From Sphingomonadaceae bacterium (GTDB taxonomy: Bacteria; Pseudomonadota; Alphaproteobacteria; Sphingomonadales; Sphingomonadaceae): DNA of 64,000 nt. A program made the translations under genes and the position numbers. The stretch's first letter is position 1, and the number at the start of each line of letters is the position of its first letter. The notes beneath the pieces are model-generated. The model was not told the origin of the DNA. It searched no databases and saw only the letters and a program-made list of their open reading frames with translations. The stretch covers positions 1-64,000 of the forward strand of contig CANGJB010000010.1 in the NCBI GenBank assembly GCA_947453945.1, in the 5' to 3' direction. Positions 27,702 to 36,628 of the stretch are shown piece after piece.

Positions 27702-28630
27702 TGCGCGTCCATGCCAGCGAGCCCATGCCTGAGGCCTTGCGCGGCGGCGTCATCGCGCTGGGCAATTTCGACGGGTTTCATCTGGGCCATCAGGCCGTGG
27801 CGGGTGAGGCGGTGCGCTGGGCGCGCGAGCAGGGCCGGCCCGCGATCATCGCCACGTTCGATCCGCATCCGGTCCGCCACTTCAAGCCCGATGCGTCGCC
27901 ATTTCGGCTGACCACGCTCGATCAGCGCGAGGCGCTGTTCACAGAGGCCGGGGCGGATGCGATGCTGGTATTTGGCTTCGACGGCGCGATGGCGGCGATG
28001 CCTGCGGAGGCCTTCGTGCGCGATCTGCTGTCAGAGCGGCTCGGCGCGGCGGCTGTGGTGACGGGCGAGGACTTTACCTTTGGCCGGGCGCGTGGCGGCA
28101 ATGTGGGCGTGCTGTCTGACGTGGGCGCGACCTGCGCTCTGGCGACACGCGCGGTCGGGCCGGTCATGCTGGAGGGCGAGGTCGTTTCATCCAGCCGCAT
28201 CCGCGATGCGCTGGTGGCGGGCGATCCGCAGACGGCGGCGCGGCTGCTGACACGGCCTTTCGCGATCCGCGGCCCGGTGCAGCACGGCGACAAGGTGGGG
28301 CGCACGATCAACTTCCCGACCGCGAACCTCGATATCGGCAGCTATCTGCGCCCGCGCTATGGCATCTATGCGGTGACCGGGCGCTTGGCAGATGGGCGCG
28401 TGCTTCAGGGCGCGGCGAACATCGGCATCCGGCCCACCTTCGATCCGCCCAAGGAACTGCTTGAGCCGCATTTCTTCGATTTTTCAGGCGATCTCTATGG
28501 GCAGGAGATTGAGGTGGCGTTCCACCATTTCCTGCGCGGCGAGGCGAAGTTCGATGGCCTCGATGCGCTGGTCGCGCAGATGGGGCGCGATTGCGATGAA
28601 GCGCGGCGGCTGCTGAATCAGGCCGGGTAG
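27701..28630 (+). CDS. ribF: Bifunctional riboflavin kinase/FAD synthetase
   Basis: Makes FMN from riboflavin and FAD from FMN. The 309-residue protein has an N-terminal adenylyltransferase domain with GNFDGFHLGHQAV and a C-terminal flavokinase domain with GRTINFPTANL, GIYAVTG and the NIGIRPTF segment. Coupled to folA by a one-base overlap. Its last 13 bases overlap the convergent TspO-like gene. In many proteobacteria ribF precedes ileS-lspA; here ileS follows after one intervening convergent gene. Confidence 0.95.
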
Positions 28631-29103
28631 GCGATCATCACGCAGAGCACATAGCCGCCCCAGATGGCGGTGGGCACCAGCAACCACGGCGCGCGGGCAT
28701 CGCGGCCGCGCAGCACCAGCATGACCGCGACCGCGACGACGAGCGTGATCGCCGTACCCCAGAACGCGGCTTCACCGCGCTGCAGGCCGCTGGTGTAGAA
28801 CGGATAGGCGATGCATAGCGCGGCGAGGGCAAAGGGTGTCCACGAACGCCAGCCGCTATCGCCGCTGGCGCGCACATAAGACCAGCGCGCTGCGCCCATC
28901 AGGCCGAGAAGGACCGTCCAGATCAGGCCGACCACCGCGCCCGGCGGGATCATCGGCATCCGCGTTCCCGGCGTCGCCCAGCCGGACGCGAAGAGGAAGC
29001 CGTTGATTGCGATGGTAGCCACGATCAGGACCGCGACGTTCATGGCAAGCGCGCCTCGCCCTTCGGCCCTGAGGAACGCGGTGCGGAGGTTGGGGGCGGG
29101 CAT
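28618..29103 (-). CDS. TspO/MBR-like membrane protein
   Basis: 161-residue protein with about five membrane helices. PPGAVVGLIWTVLLGLMGAA matches the conserved first-to-second helix region of TspO (tryptophan-rich sensory protein), and the C-terminal LLVPTAIWGGYVL fits the LxPYxxW helix. It has fewer tryptophans than classical TspO. Family members bind tetrapyrroles or modulate porphyrin signalling in Rhodobacter. Start ATG 29103 has AAAGGA at a good spacing. Confidence 0.72.
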   Translation of the reverse strand: MPAPNLRTAFLRAEGRGALAMNVAVLIVATIAINGFLFASGWATPGTRMPMIPPGAVVGLIWTVLLGLMGAARWSYVRASGDSGWRSWTPFALAALCIAYPFYTSGLQRGEAAFWGTAITLVVAVAVMLVLRGRDARAPWLLVPTAIWGGYVLCVMIAYPA

Positions 29104-29170
29104 GGGATGGTCCTTTGCGGGGTAATGGCGAGCAAGGCTTAAAGCATCCTGCGCAGATTAGGCACCCCAA

Positions 29171-29248
29171 CCCGCTCATGCTGAGCTTGTCGAAGCATTA
29201 TACGCAACCCTTGCGCCAGCACCCTTCGACAAGCTCAGGGTGAGCGGG
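29171..29248. repeat. Intergenic inverted repeat, family A
   Basis: Two 28-base arms, 29171-29198 and 29221-29248, inverted to each other with four mismatches around a 22-base spacer. Core sequence is GAGCTTGTCGAAG / CTTCGACAAGCTC. The unit CTGAGCTTGTCGAAG is widely dispersed between genes in sphingomonad genomes. A solo partial arm occurs at 16478-16495. It could fold into a long hairpin in RNA. It sits between the TspO-like gene and ileS, which are divergent. Confidence 0.85.
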
Positions 29249-29356
29249 CGTGGGGATAAATGTTTCAGAGTCGATGTGCGTCGCGTTTTGTCGAGCCTGC
29301 GTTTGCGCGATCCATAATTTGCAGGAATCCGGGCGCGGCGCTAAGGCCCGCCGATC

Positions 29357-32215
29357 ATGTCTGAAACGCCCGACTACCGCTCGACCGTCTTCCTGCCGAA
29401 GACCGATTTCCCGATGAAGGCCGGCCTGCCGCAGAAGGAGCCGGGCATTCTCGCGCGCTGGCAGGACGAGAACCTCTACCGCGTGCTGCGTGAGAGCCGC
29501 GCGGGCGCGGAGAAGTTCATTCTGCATGATGGCCCGCCCTATGCCAACGGCGACATGCATATCGGCCATGCGCTGAACCATATCCTGAAGGACATGGTCT
29601 GCCGCACGCAGAGCCTGCTCGGCAAAGATGCGCCCTATGTGCCCGGCTGGGATTGCCACGGCCTGCCCATCGAGTGGAAGGTCGAGGAAGAGTACCGCAA
29701 GAAGAAGAAGAACAAGGACGAGGTTCCGCCGGTCGAATTCCGCGCCGAATGCCGCGCCTATGCCCAGAACTGGGTGAACGTGCAGCGCGAGCAATTGAAG
29801 CGGCTCGGCATCAATGGCGATTGGGACCACCCCTACCTGACGATGGACCCGGAAGCGGAAGGCACCATCGTTGGCGAACTGCTGAAGTTTGCGGAGAGCG
29901 GCCAGCTTTATCGCGGCGCGAAGCCGGTGATGTGGTCGCCGGTGGAGAAGACCGCGCTGGCCGAGGCGGAGATCGAGTACGAGGACATTGTCTCGACCCA
30001 GATCGACGTGGCGTTCGAGATTGTGGAATCGCCGATTGCAGAGCTGGTTGGCGCGCATGCGGTGATCTGGACGACGACGCCTTGGACCATCCCGGTGAAC
30101 CAGGCTTTGGCTTATGGGCCAGAGGTTAGCTATTGGCTTGTCACGGTAAACGGGTCGCATAAGTGCCTCGTTGCGGAGCCATTGATTGAAGCGTTTGCAA
30201 CTCGTCTCGGAGCCGGCTCGAATCTGATCGAGGTAAGTTGGCGCGGCAAAGGCTCCGACCTCGCCGGCACTATCGCCCGCCACCCGATGCACGCGCTCGG
30301 CGGGTTCTTCGCCAAGCCGCGCCCCATGCTCTCCGGCGATTTCGTCACGACCGATAGCGGCACCGGCCTTGTCCATATGGCGCCGGACCATGGCGAGGAC
30401 GACTTTGCGCTGTGCAAGGCGCACGGGATCGAGCCGGTCTTCGCGGTCGAGGGTGATGGCAAGTACCGCGAGGACTGGGGCTGGCTCGGCGGGCAGGGTT
30501 CAGTCATCAATCCCAAGTTCAATGCGCCAGATGGCCCGATCTGCGAGGCGCTGCGCGAGGCGGGCGGGCTGGTTGCGGCCTCTGCGGACTACAAGCATTC
30601 CTATCCGCATTCGTGGCGTTCGAAGGCCAAGGTGATCTATCGGTGCACGCCGCAGTGGTTCGTGCCGATGGACCGTCCGGTCGACATGCCGCACGCCGAA
30701 AGCCGGGCGGAAAACCGCTGGGACAACGAGGGCGGCGCGCTGGAGCAGCCGAACGCGACGCTGCGCCAGATCGCCATGCAGGCCATCGCCGAAACGCGCT
30801 GGGTGCCCGAAAAGGGCCGCAACCGCATTGGCGCGATGGTCGAGGGGCGGCCGGACTGGGTGCTTTCGCGCCAGCGTGCGTGGGGCGTGCCGATCACGCT
30901 GTTTGTTGACCGCAAGACCGGCCAGTACCTCAACGATCCCGCTGTCAACGCACGGATCGTGGTGGCGGTGCGCGCGGGCGGTGTCGATGCTTGGAGCGAG
31001 GAGCGGGCGCAGGAGTATCTCGGGGCCGAGTACCGGCTTGAGGACTACGAGCGCGTCACCGACATTCTCGACGTATGGTTCGATAGCGGCAGCACCCATG
31101 CCTTCGTGCTCGAATCGGGCAAGTGGCCCGATCTGCTGCGGCCTGAGGGTTACACCGGCCCCCATGCCGATCTCTATCTTGAAGGCAGCGATCAGCATCG
31201 CGGCTGGTTCCAGTCCTCGCTGCTGGAAGCCTGCGCCACACGCGGCCATGCGCCCTACAAGGCGGTGCTGACCCACGGCTTCACCATGGACCAGAAGGGC
31301 ATGAAGATGTCCAAGTCCCTGGGCAACACGATCTCGCCCATCGATCTGATGCGCGATTATGGCGCGGATATCCTGCGGCTCTGGGCGCTCTCGGTCGATT
31401 TCACCGAGGACCACCGGATCGGCAAGGAAATCCTGGCCGGCGTGGCGGACCAGTACCGCAAGCTGCGCAACACCTTCCGCTATCTGCTGGGCGCGCTCGA
31501 AGGGTATGACCACGAGGCCGAGGGCGTTGATGCGGCGGATATGCCGGAGCTTGAGCGCTACATTCTCAACCAGCTTTTTCATCTCGATGTTACGCTCAAA
31601 ACTGCAATCAACGACTTTGACTTCAACACCTACACCCGCGCGCTTACGGATTTCTGTAACGAGGACCTCTCTGCGTTCTTCTTCGATATCCGCAAGGATT
31701 GCCTCTATTGCGATGCGCCGACGGACCCGAAGCGGCGCGCCTACCGCACGGTGCTGGATGTGCTGTTTCACGCGCTGGTGCGCTATGCGGCGCCAGTGCT
31801 GGTGTTCACGGCAGAAGAGGTGTGGAGTACGCGCTTCCCCGATGCAGGTAGCGTGCACTTGCTAAGCTGGTTTGAGTCCGATCTGTTTGTCCACGATCCT
31901 GCGCTGACTGCGAAATGGGATGAACTGCGTGGATTGCGCCAAACTGTGAACGAAGCCATCGAGCCGCTGCGCCGCGAAAAGGTGGTCGGATCGAGCCTTC
32001 AGGCAGAGGTGACCGTGCCGGCCAGCGCGCCAGAAGCGGACCTTGCCGAACTGTTCATCACCGCGTCAGTCACGCGCGGGCAGGGTGATGGCGTGGAAAT
32101 CGTGCCCACCTCCCTGCACAAGTGCGGCCGCTGCTGGCGGCATCTGCCCGAAGTGACCGAAGACGGTGCGCTTTGCGCGCGGTGCGACGATGTGGTGGCG
32201 GGGCTGCCGGCATGA
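29357..32215 (+). CDS. ileS: Isoleucine--tRNA ligase
   Basis: Class I aminoacyl-tRNA synthetase charging tRNA-Ile, with an editing domain. 952 residues. HIGH is at H68-H71 (DMHIGHALN) and KMSKS at 650-654. The CP1 editing domain includes WTTTPWTIPVNQAL. The C-terminal zinc finger CGRCWRH...CARC is of the eubacterial type. Short patches within it (around 30095-30245 and 31560-31680) use A/T-ending codons more than their surroundings. The stop overlaps lspA as ATGA. Confidence 0.97.
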   Translation: MSETPDYRSTVFLPKTDFPMKAGLPQKEPGILARWQDENLYRVLRESRAGAEKFILHDGPPYANGDMHIGHALNHILKDMVCRTQSLLGKDAPYVPGWDCHGLPIEWKVEEEYRKKKKNKDEVPPVEFRAECRAYAQNWVNVQREQLKRLGINGDWDHPYLTMDPEAEGTIVGELLKFAESGQLYRGAKPVMWSPVEKTALAEAEIEYEDIVSTQIDVAFEIVESPIAELVGAHAVIWTTTPWTIPVNQALAYGPEVSYWLVTVNGSHKCLVAEPLIEAFATRLGAGSNLIEVSWRGKGSDLAGTIARHPMHALGGFFAKPRPMLSGDFVTTDSGTGLVHMAPDHGEDDFALCKAHGIEPVFAVEGDGKYREDWGWLGGQGSVINPKFNAPDGPICEALREAGGLVAASADYKHSYPHSWRSKAKVIYRCTPQWFVPMDRPVDMPHAESRAENRWDNEGGALEQPNATLRQIAMQAIAETRWVPEKGRNRIGAMVEGRPDWVLSRQRAWGVPITLFVDRKTGQYLNDPAVNARIVVAVRAGGVDAWSEERAQEYLGAEYRLEDYERVTDILDVWFDSGSTHAFVLESGKWPDLLRPEGYTGPHADLYLEGSDQHRGWFQSSLLEACATRGHAPYKAVLTHGFTMDQKGMKMSKSLGNTISPIDLMRDYGADILRLWALSVDFTEDHRIGKEILAGVADQYRKLRNTFRYLLGALEGYDHEAEGVDAADMPELERYILNQLFHLDVTLKTAINDFDFNTYTRALTDFCNEDLSAFFFDIRKDCLYCDAPTDPKRRAYRTVLDVLFHALVRYAAPVLVFTAEEVWSTRFPDAGSVHLLSWFESDLFVHDPALTAKWDELRGLRQTVNEAIEPLRREKVVGSSLQAEVTVPASAPEADLAELFITASVTRGQGDGVEIVPTSLHKCGRCWRHLPEVTEDGALCARCDDVVAGLPA

Positions 32216-32757
32216 GGAGCCCTGCGGCCCGTCTCGCAAATTGGCGTGCTGCCGGATTTGGTTTGGCGCTAGGCGTGTTTGCGCTGGACCGCGCGATCAA
32301 GGCGCTGGTGGCCGGGCCGCTCGATCTGCAGCGGATCGGCCTCATCAAGCTGCTGCCGTTCTTCGATCTGCGCTGGACCGAGAACTACGGCGTTTCCTAC
32401 GGCATGTTCACCGCGCAATCGAGCGAGACCAAGCTTGTGCTGCTGGCGATGACCGGGCTGATCGCGCTCGGCGTCGCCGTGTGGATGCTGCGCGAGAAAG
32501 TCATGGGCGAGATTGCTGCGCTGGCGCTCGTGCTGGGCGGCGCGCTTGGCAATATCTATGACCGGGCGACGCGCGGCTATGTGATCGACTATGCCGATCT
32601 GCATATCGGCGAATGGCGCCCTTTCCTGATCTTCAACCTGGCCGATGCAGCGATCACCATCGGTGTGCTGATACTGCTTGCCCGGTCGCTGCTTTCGCGC
32701 GAAAAGCCCGCCCAGCCGGCGGATGCTGATAATGATACCGCCACGGAGACTGTTTGA
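32212..32757 (+). CDS. lspA: Lipoprotein signal peptidase
   Basis: Aspartic protease of the inner membrane that cuts prolipoproteins before the lipidated Cys. 181 residues, four membrane helices, N-terminal FALDRAIKALV and NYGVSYGMF motifs. The catalytic Asp pair is D117 (GNIYDR) and D145 (FNLADAAI). Coupled to ileS by ATGA and to the next lipoprotein gene by a one-base TGATG overlap. Confidence 0.95.
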   Translation: MRSPAARLANWRAAGFGLALGVFALDRAIKALVAGPLDLQRIGLIKLLPFFDLRWTENYGVSYGMFTAQSSETKLVLLAMTGLIALGVAVWMLREKVMGEIAALALVLGGALGNIYDRATRGYVIDYADLHIGEWRPFLIFNLADAAITIGVLILLARSLLSREKPAQPADADNDTATETV

Positions 32758-33170
32758 TGCGTAAGTCCCTCACCATCCTGATGCTTGCCGGCGGCGCAAC
32801 GCTGCTGGGCGCGTGCTCGCAGGGTGGCTCGCTGTTCAACCGCATCCGGCCCGATGAATTCGCCGTGACCCGGCAGGCGCCGCTGGTGGTTCCGCCGGAT
32901 TTCGCGCTGATGCCGCCAAACCCCGGTGCGCCGCGCCCGCAGGATGTCGATTCGTCGAAGCAGGCGCTTGATGCCCTGTTCGGCGGCCCGGCGCCGCGCA
33001 GCGCGGTGGAAACCGATGCGCTGGGCAAGGCCGGGGCTTCGGCCGCATCGATCCGCAGCGTGGTCGGCGATCCCAAGACCAAGACTGTCGCCAAGGGCGC
33101 CGGTGTGCGCGATATCCTTTCCGCGCCGCAAGGCGATGGGCGCGAGGCGCAGACCAACATTCCGGGCTGA
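32757..33170 (+). CDS. DUF3035-type lipoprotein
   Basis: 137-residue outer-membrane lipoprotein candidate. Signal peptide with lipobox LLGAC (C20 lipidated). The mature part is proline-rich with FAVTRQAPLVVPPDF, the hallmark of DUF3035 proteins next to lspA in alphaproteobacteria. Its own maturation needs LspA, encoded immediately upstream. Function unknown; an envelope-assembly role has been suggested by its placement only. Confidence 0.82.
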   Translation: MRKSLTILMLAGGATLLGACSQGGSLFNRIRPDEFAVTRQAPLVVPPDFALMPPNPGAPRPQDVDSSKQALDALFGGPAPRSAVETDALGKAGASAASIRSVVGDPKTKTVAKGAGVRDILSAPQGDGREAQTNIPG

Positions 33171-33206
33171 TCGAGGCTTTCCCGCCAAAGGGCAGGCTTT
33201 TGGGCC

Positions 33207-34532
33207 TCAGCCGTCCAGCACCGGCGTGGCGGATGCGGGTTTGACCTTGCTTGCCAGCAGCTTGTCGATCTTGCGGCCATCCATATCGACCACTTCGAAG
33301 CGCCAGCCCTGATGCTGGAAATGCTCGCCTTCCGTGGGCAGGCGCTTCAGCACCGATAGCGCAAAGCCGGCTGCCGTGGCGAAATCGCGGTCTTCGGGAA
33401 GCTCTATGCCGAGCCGATCGCCAAGGGCATCGGCCGGCAGCGCGCCCGAAAGCAGCAGCGAGCCATCTTCGCGCACCGTGATCATCGGCGCATCACCATC
33501 ATCGCCGTGCGCGACGAAGTTTCCGACGATGGCATCAAGCAGGTCCGCCGGGGTGACGATGCCTTCGAGGTGGCCATATTCATCATGGACCAGCGCGATG
33601 GCGACTTCGGCCAGCTGGATTACGCGCAGCGCATCCATCGTATCGAGCTGGTCGGGCACGATGGCAGGCTTCTTCATCAGGCGCGAAAGCATGACCTTGC
33701 GGCCGCGCAGCAGCACCGAAAGCACATCGCGCACTTTGACCACGCCGACCACGTTGTCGACCGAGCCATCGGCGACGAGCAGCAAGGAATGCGGGCTATC
33801 GGCAATGGCGGCGCGCAGTTCGGTCTCGGGCGCGCGGCGCTCGATCCAGTGGAGTTCGGTGCGCGGGGTCATCACTTCGCGCACGGGGCGATCCGCCAGG
33901 CGCATGATCCCGGTCATCAGCGCGCGCTCGTCTTCCTCGATCACACCTGAACGCGTCGCCTCGGCGAAGATCATGTGCAGTTCTTCCGCCGTCACGTCCT
34001 GATCGTGGGTGCGGTTCACGCCGAACAGGCGCAGCAGCAGGGCCGAAGAACTGTCGAGCGTCCACACCAGCGGCGCGGTGGCGCGGGCCATGAACTTCAT
34101 CGGCCCGGCGGCGATGATGGCGATGGGCTCTGCCACGCGCAGAGCGAGCTGTTTGGGCACGAGCTCGCCGACCACGAGGCTGAGGTATGTGGTGATCGCG
34201 ATCACCAGAACGAAGCCCACCGAGGGGGCCCACTCTGCGGGGAGCCCGAGCGCGGCCAGGCGCTCGCCGGTCGGCCCGCCAAGGCTAGCGCCCGAATAGG
34301 CGCCCGCGATGATCCCGATGAGGGTGATGCCGATCTGTGCGGTGGAGAGCAGCTTGCCAGGGTCTGCCGCCAGATCGAGCGCGGTCCTTGCCCCCTTGCT
34401 GCCGGCTTCAGCCGCAACCTTGAGCCGGGCTGGGCGCGCTGAAACGATCGCCAGTTCCGTCATGGAAAACAGGGCGTTGATGACGACAAGCCCAAGGATG
34501 ATGAGGGCGTCGGGCCAAGGATAAGGGGTCAC
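33207..34532 (-). CDS. CNNM/CorC-type hemolysin-family protein
   Basis: 441 residues from GTG 34532. An N-terminal DUF21 membrane domain with three to four helices (begins DALIILGLVVINALFSMTE) is followed by a CBS pair (about residues 205-330) and a C-terminal CorC_HlyC domain. The family includes Mg2+/Co2+ efflux or Na+-coupled Mg2+ exporters (CNNM, CorC, MpfA). Some members are called TlyC hemolysins, but a transport role is more likely. It is divergent from the OmpA-like gene over 155 bases. Confidence 0.9.
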   Translation of the reverse strand: MTPYPWPDALIILGLVVINALFSMTELAIVSARPARLKVAAEAGSKGARTALDLAADPGKLLSTAQIGITLIGIIAGAYSGASLGGPTGERLAALGLPAEWAPSVGFVLVIAITTYLSLVVGELVPKQLALRVAEPIAIIAAGPMKFMARATAPLVWTLDSSSALLLRLFGVNRTHDQDVTAEELHMIFAEATRSGVIEEDERALMTGIMRLADRPVREVMTPRTELHWIERRAPETELRAAIADSPHSLLLVADGSVDNVVGVVKVRDVLSVLLRGRKVMLSRLMKKPAIVPDQLDTMDALRVIQLAEVAIALVHDEYGHLEGIVTPADLLDAIVGNFVAHGDDGDAPMITVREDGSLLLSGALPADALGDRLGIELPEDRDFATAAGFALSVLKRLPTEGEHFQHQGWRFEVVDMDGRKIDKLLASKVKPASATPVLDG

Positions 34533-34687
34533 AAAACAGGAGTTAGCAGATTTGTTGCCGCGCGCGAAGGCCTGCTATTCGGCTGCCGTTCAGGATGGTA
34601 AGACGAAGAAGCGTTTCGTAACCAGCCAAACGGCTGTAGTTCAGTTCAAGGATCCCTCATGAGAGGGCTGTTCACAGGGGAAGTATA

Positions 34688-35380
34688 ATGAAGATTCGGC
34701 GCGTTCTCGTCTCCAGCCTCTGCGCTGTTTCGCTTGTCAGCCTCTCGGCTTGTGTGACCGATCCCAACACTGGCCAGCAGAAAGTCTCGCGCACCGCCAT
34801 AGGCGCGGGCGGCGGCGCACTGGCGGGACTGTTGTTGGGCGGCCTGATCGGTGGCGGCACCGGCCGCATCATCGGCGCAGGCATCGGCGGCGTGGCCGGC
34901 GCGGCGGTCGGCTATACCTATGACAAGCAGATCAAGCAGCTGCGTGAGCAGACCGCGGGCACTGGCGTCGATGTCAGCCCTGTCGATGGCGGCAAGGCAA
35001 TCCTCGTCAACCTGCCAAACGGCGTGACCTTCGATACCGATAGTACGGTGATCAAGCCCGGCTTCCGCGATACGCTCGACAAGGTGGCGCAGAGCCTGGT
35101 GCAGTATCCCGATTCGCTGATCGACGTTTATGGGCACACCGATTCGACCGGTTCGGACGCCTACAACCAGACGCTTTCGGAGAACCGCGCGCGGGCCGTG
35201 GCGGACTATCTGTCCTCGCGCGGGGTCGCGCCGGGCCGGGTGCGCAGCCAGGGCTTCGGCGAGAGCCAGCCGGTGGCTTCGAACGCGACCGAGGAAGGCC
35301 GCTCCGCCAACCGCCGCGTGGAAATCAAGATTGTGCCAGTGACTCAGGACGACGTCGCCCGCGCGCGCCAGGGGCAGTAA
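34688..35380 (+). CDS. OmpA-family lipoprotein with glycine zipper
   Basis: 230-residue outer-membrane lipoprotein. Lipobox SLSAC (C22). Residues 38-78 form a Gly-zipper (YMGG-like) segment rich in GGxxG repeats that may insert in the membrane. The C-terminal OmpA domain (about 105-220) has the peptidoglycan-binding pattern DVYGHTDSTGSDAYNQ and LSENRARAVADYL, then the conserved NRRVEI. It resembles YfiB/Pal-like proteins that tie outer membrane to cell wall. The leader has a small hairpin CCCTC-ATGA-GAGGG at 34654-34667 before the GGGGAAG ribosome site. Confidence 0.92.
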   Translation: MKIRRVLVSSLCAVSLVSLSACVTDPNTGQQKVSRTAIGAGGGALAGLLLGGLIGGGTGRIIGAGIGGVAGAAVGYTYDKQIKQLREQTAGTGVDVSPVDGGKAILVNLPNGVTFDTDSTVIKPGFRDTLDKVAQSLVQYPDSLIDVYGHTDSTGSDAYNQTLSENRARAVADYLSSRGVAPGRVRSQGFGESQPVASNATEEGRSANRRVEIKIVPVTQDDVARARQGQ

Positions 35381-35393
35381 AAAGAATGCTTTT

Positions 35394-35428
35394 GCCAGCC
35401 GGGTTGACGCCACGTTGATCCGGCTGGC
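35394..35428 (+). terminator. Stem-loop after the OmpA-like gene
   Basis: Perfect 9-bp arms GCCAGCCGG (35394-35402) and CCGGCTGGC (35420-35428) with a 17-base loop. There is no U-tract after it, so it may be an attenuator or RNA-stabilising hairpin rather than a classical terminator. It is followed three bases later by a second hairpin. Confidence 0.5.
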
Positions 35429-35431
35429 ATC

Positions 35432-35455
35432 GCTTCAGGCGAAGGAGCCTGAAGC
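35432..35455 (+). promoter_or_regulatory. Hairpin presenting the Shine-Dalgarno of the aldo/keto reductase
   Basis: Perfect 9-bp stem GCTTCAGGC / GCCTGAAGC (35432-35440 and 35447-35455) with a six-base loop GAAGGA. The ribosome site GAAGGAG occupies the loop and first base of the 3' arm. The start codon ATG 35456 follows the last stem base directly. This arrangement could control translation initiation by RNA folding. Confidence 0.6.
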
Positions 35456-36457
35456 ATGACCTTTACCCGCCGCACGATTGCCGGTCGCGAGACCAACCCC
35501 ATCGGCCTTGGCTGCATGTCGCTGAGCTGGGCCTATGGCACGCCGCCGAGCGACGAAGACGGCAAGAGCTTGCTCGCCCGCGCGCTCGATCTTGGCTACG
35601 ATCACCTCGATACCGCGCGGATCTATGGCGATGGCCACAACGAAACGCTGATCGGCGAGGTACTATCCGGCCAGCGGAACCGCTTCTTCCTCGCCAGCAA
35701 GACCGGCATTATTGTCGACGGCAAGGCCCGCCGGATCGATTGCAAGCCGGAGACGATCCGGGGCGCGCTGGAAACCTCGCTGCGGCTGCTCAAAACCGAT
35801 CACATCGATCTCTACTACCTCCACCGCCGCGATTTCACGGTGCCGATCGAGGAATCGGTCGGCGCGCTGGGTGATCTGGTTCGCGAAGGCAAGATCGGCA
35901 GCATTGGCCTTTCCGAAATGTCGGCCGAGACTGTGCGCCGTGCTCATGCCGAACACCCTATCGCTGCGCTGCAGACCGAATATTCGCCGATGACCCGAAA
36001 TCCCGAGATTGCGGTGCTGGAAGTGTGTCGCGAGCTTGGCATCACCTTTGTTGCGTTCTCCCCCGTCTGCCGGGGCCTGCTGGTCGATGAGCGGCCCGAT
36101 CCCGCCGCGATGCCCAAGGGCGATATCCGTCCGAACATGCCGCGTTTTCAGGGCGAGAATTGGGCGCACAATCTGGGCCTCGCCGAAGCTTTCGCCGCCT
36201 TGGCCGCGCGCGAAGGCGTCACGGCGGCGCAGCTTGCGTTGGGCTGGGTGCTGGCCAAGGGCGAGCATATCGTGGCGATTCCCGGCACTTCGCGGCAGGA
36301 TCACCTTGCCGAGAACATCGCGCGCTGGGATTGGAAGCCCTCCGCCGCCCTGGTTTCCGAAGTGGACGGGCTGGTCAATCACCAGACCGTGGCGGGGCAC
36401 CGCTATGGGCCGGTGATGCAGTCGACGATTGATACCGAGGAGTTCGAGGCGGCTTGA
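35456..36457 (+). CDS. Aldo/keto reductase
   Basis: NADPH-dependent reductase with a TIM-barrel fold, 333 residues. N-terminal NPIGLGCMSLSWAYG, catalytic Asp and Tyr in DTARIYGDGHNE (Y at IYG), active-site Lys in FLASKTG, and His in YYLHRRD. The C-terminal AIPGTSRQDHLAENI holds the phosphate-binding loop. It is of the AKR13/YghZ-like group of soluble reductases acting on carbonyls. Substrate unknown. Its start lies immediately after a perfect hairpin that carries the ribosome site. Confidence 0.93.
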   Translation: MTFTRRTIAGRETNPIGLGCMSLSWAYGTPPSDEDGKSLLARALDLGYDHLDTARIYGDGHNETLIGEVLSGQRNRFFLASKTGIIVDGKARRIDCKPETIRGALETSLRLLKTDHIDLYYLHRRDFTVPIEESVGALGDLVREGKIGSIGLSEMSAETVRRAHAEHPIAALQTEYSPMTRNPEIAVLEVCRELGITFVAFSPVCRGLLVDERPDPAAMPKGDIRPNMPRFQGENWAHNLGLAEAFAALAAREGVTAAQLALGWVLAKGEHIVAIPGTSRQDHLAENIARWDWKPSAALVSEVDGLVNHQTVAGHRYGPVMQSTIDTEEFEAA

Positions 36458-36509
36458 TTCCGCTTCCAGTTCGTCATCCCCGCTTTCTGGTCGTCCGAGC
36501 ACCATACAA

Positions 36510-36591
36510 TTCGTCATCCCCGCGAAGGCGGGGATCAAGGGCCGCAAAGCGCTACGCCGCTCTGGATTCCCGCCTTCGCGGGAATGACGAA
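36510..36591. repeat. Intergenic inverted repeat, family B
   Basis: Arms 36510-36539 and 36563-36591 are inverted copies of the unit CGTCATCCCCGCGAAGGCGG. Each arm also contains its own small palindrome (CCCGCGAAGGCGGGG). Partial copies flank it at 36470-36489 and 36592-36610, so at least four units cluster in 140 bases between the aldo/keto reductase and the convergent phosphatase gene. They may act as a bidirectional terminator. Similar units are dispersed in sphingomonad genomes. Confidence 0.85.
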
Positions 36592-36628
36592 GCGGGCGGG
36601 AATGACGAAGTGTAGTGTGTGAGCGTGT

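Noticed and set aside
33207-34532. True hemolysin (TlyC)
   Set aside because: DUF21-CBS-CorC layout fits an ion exporter. The hemolysin name is historical.
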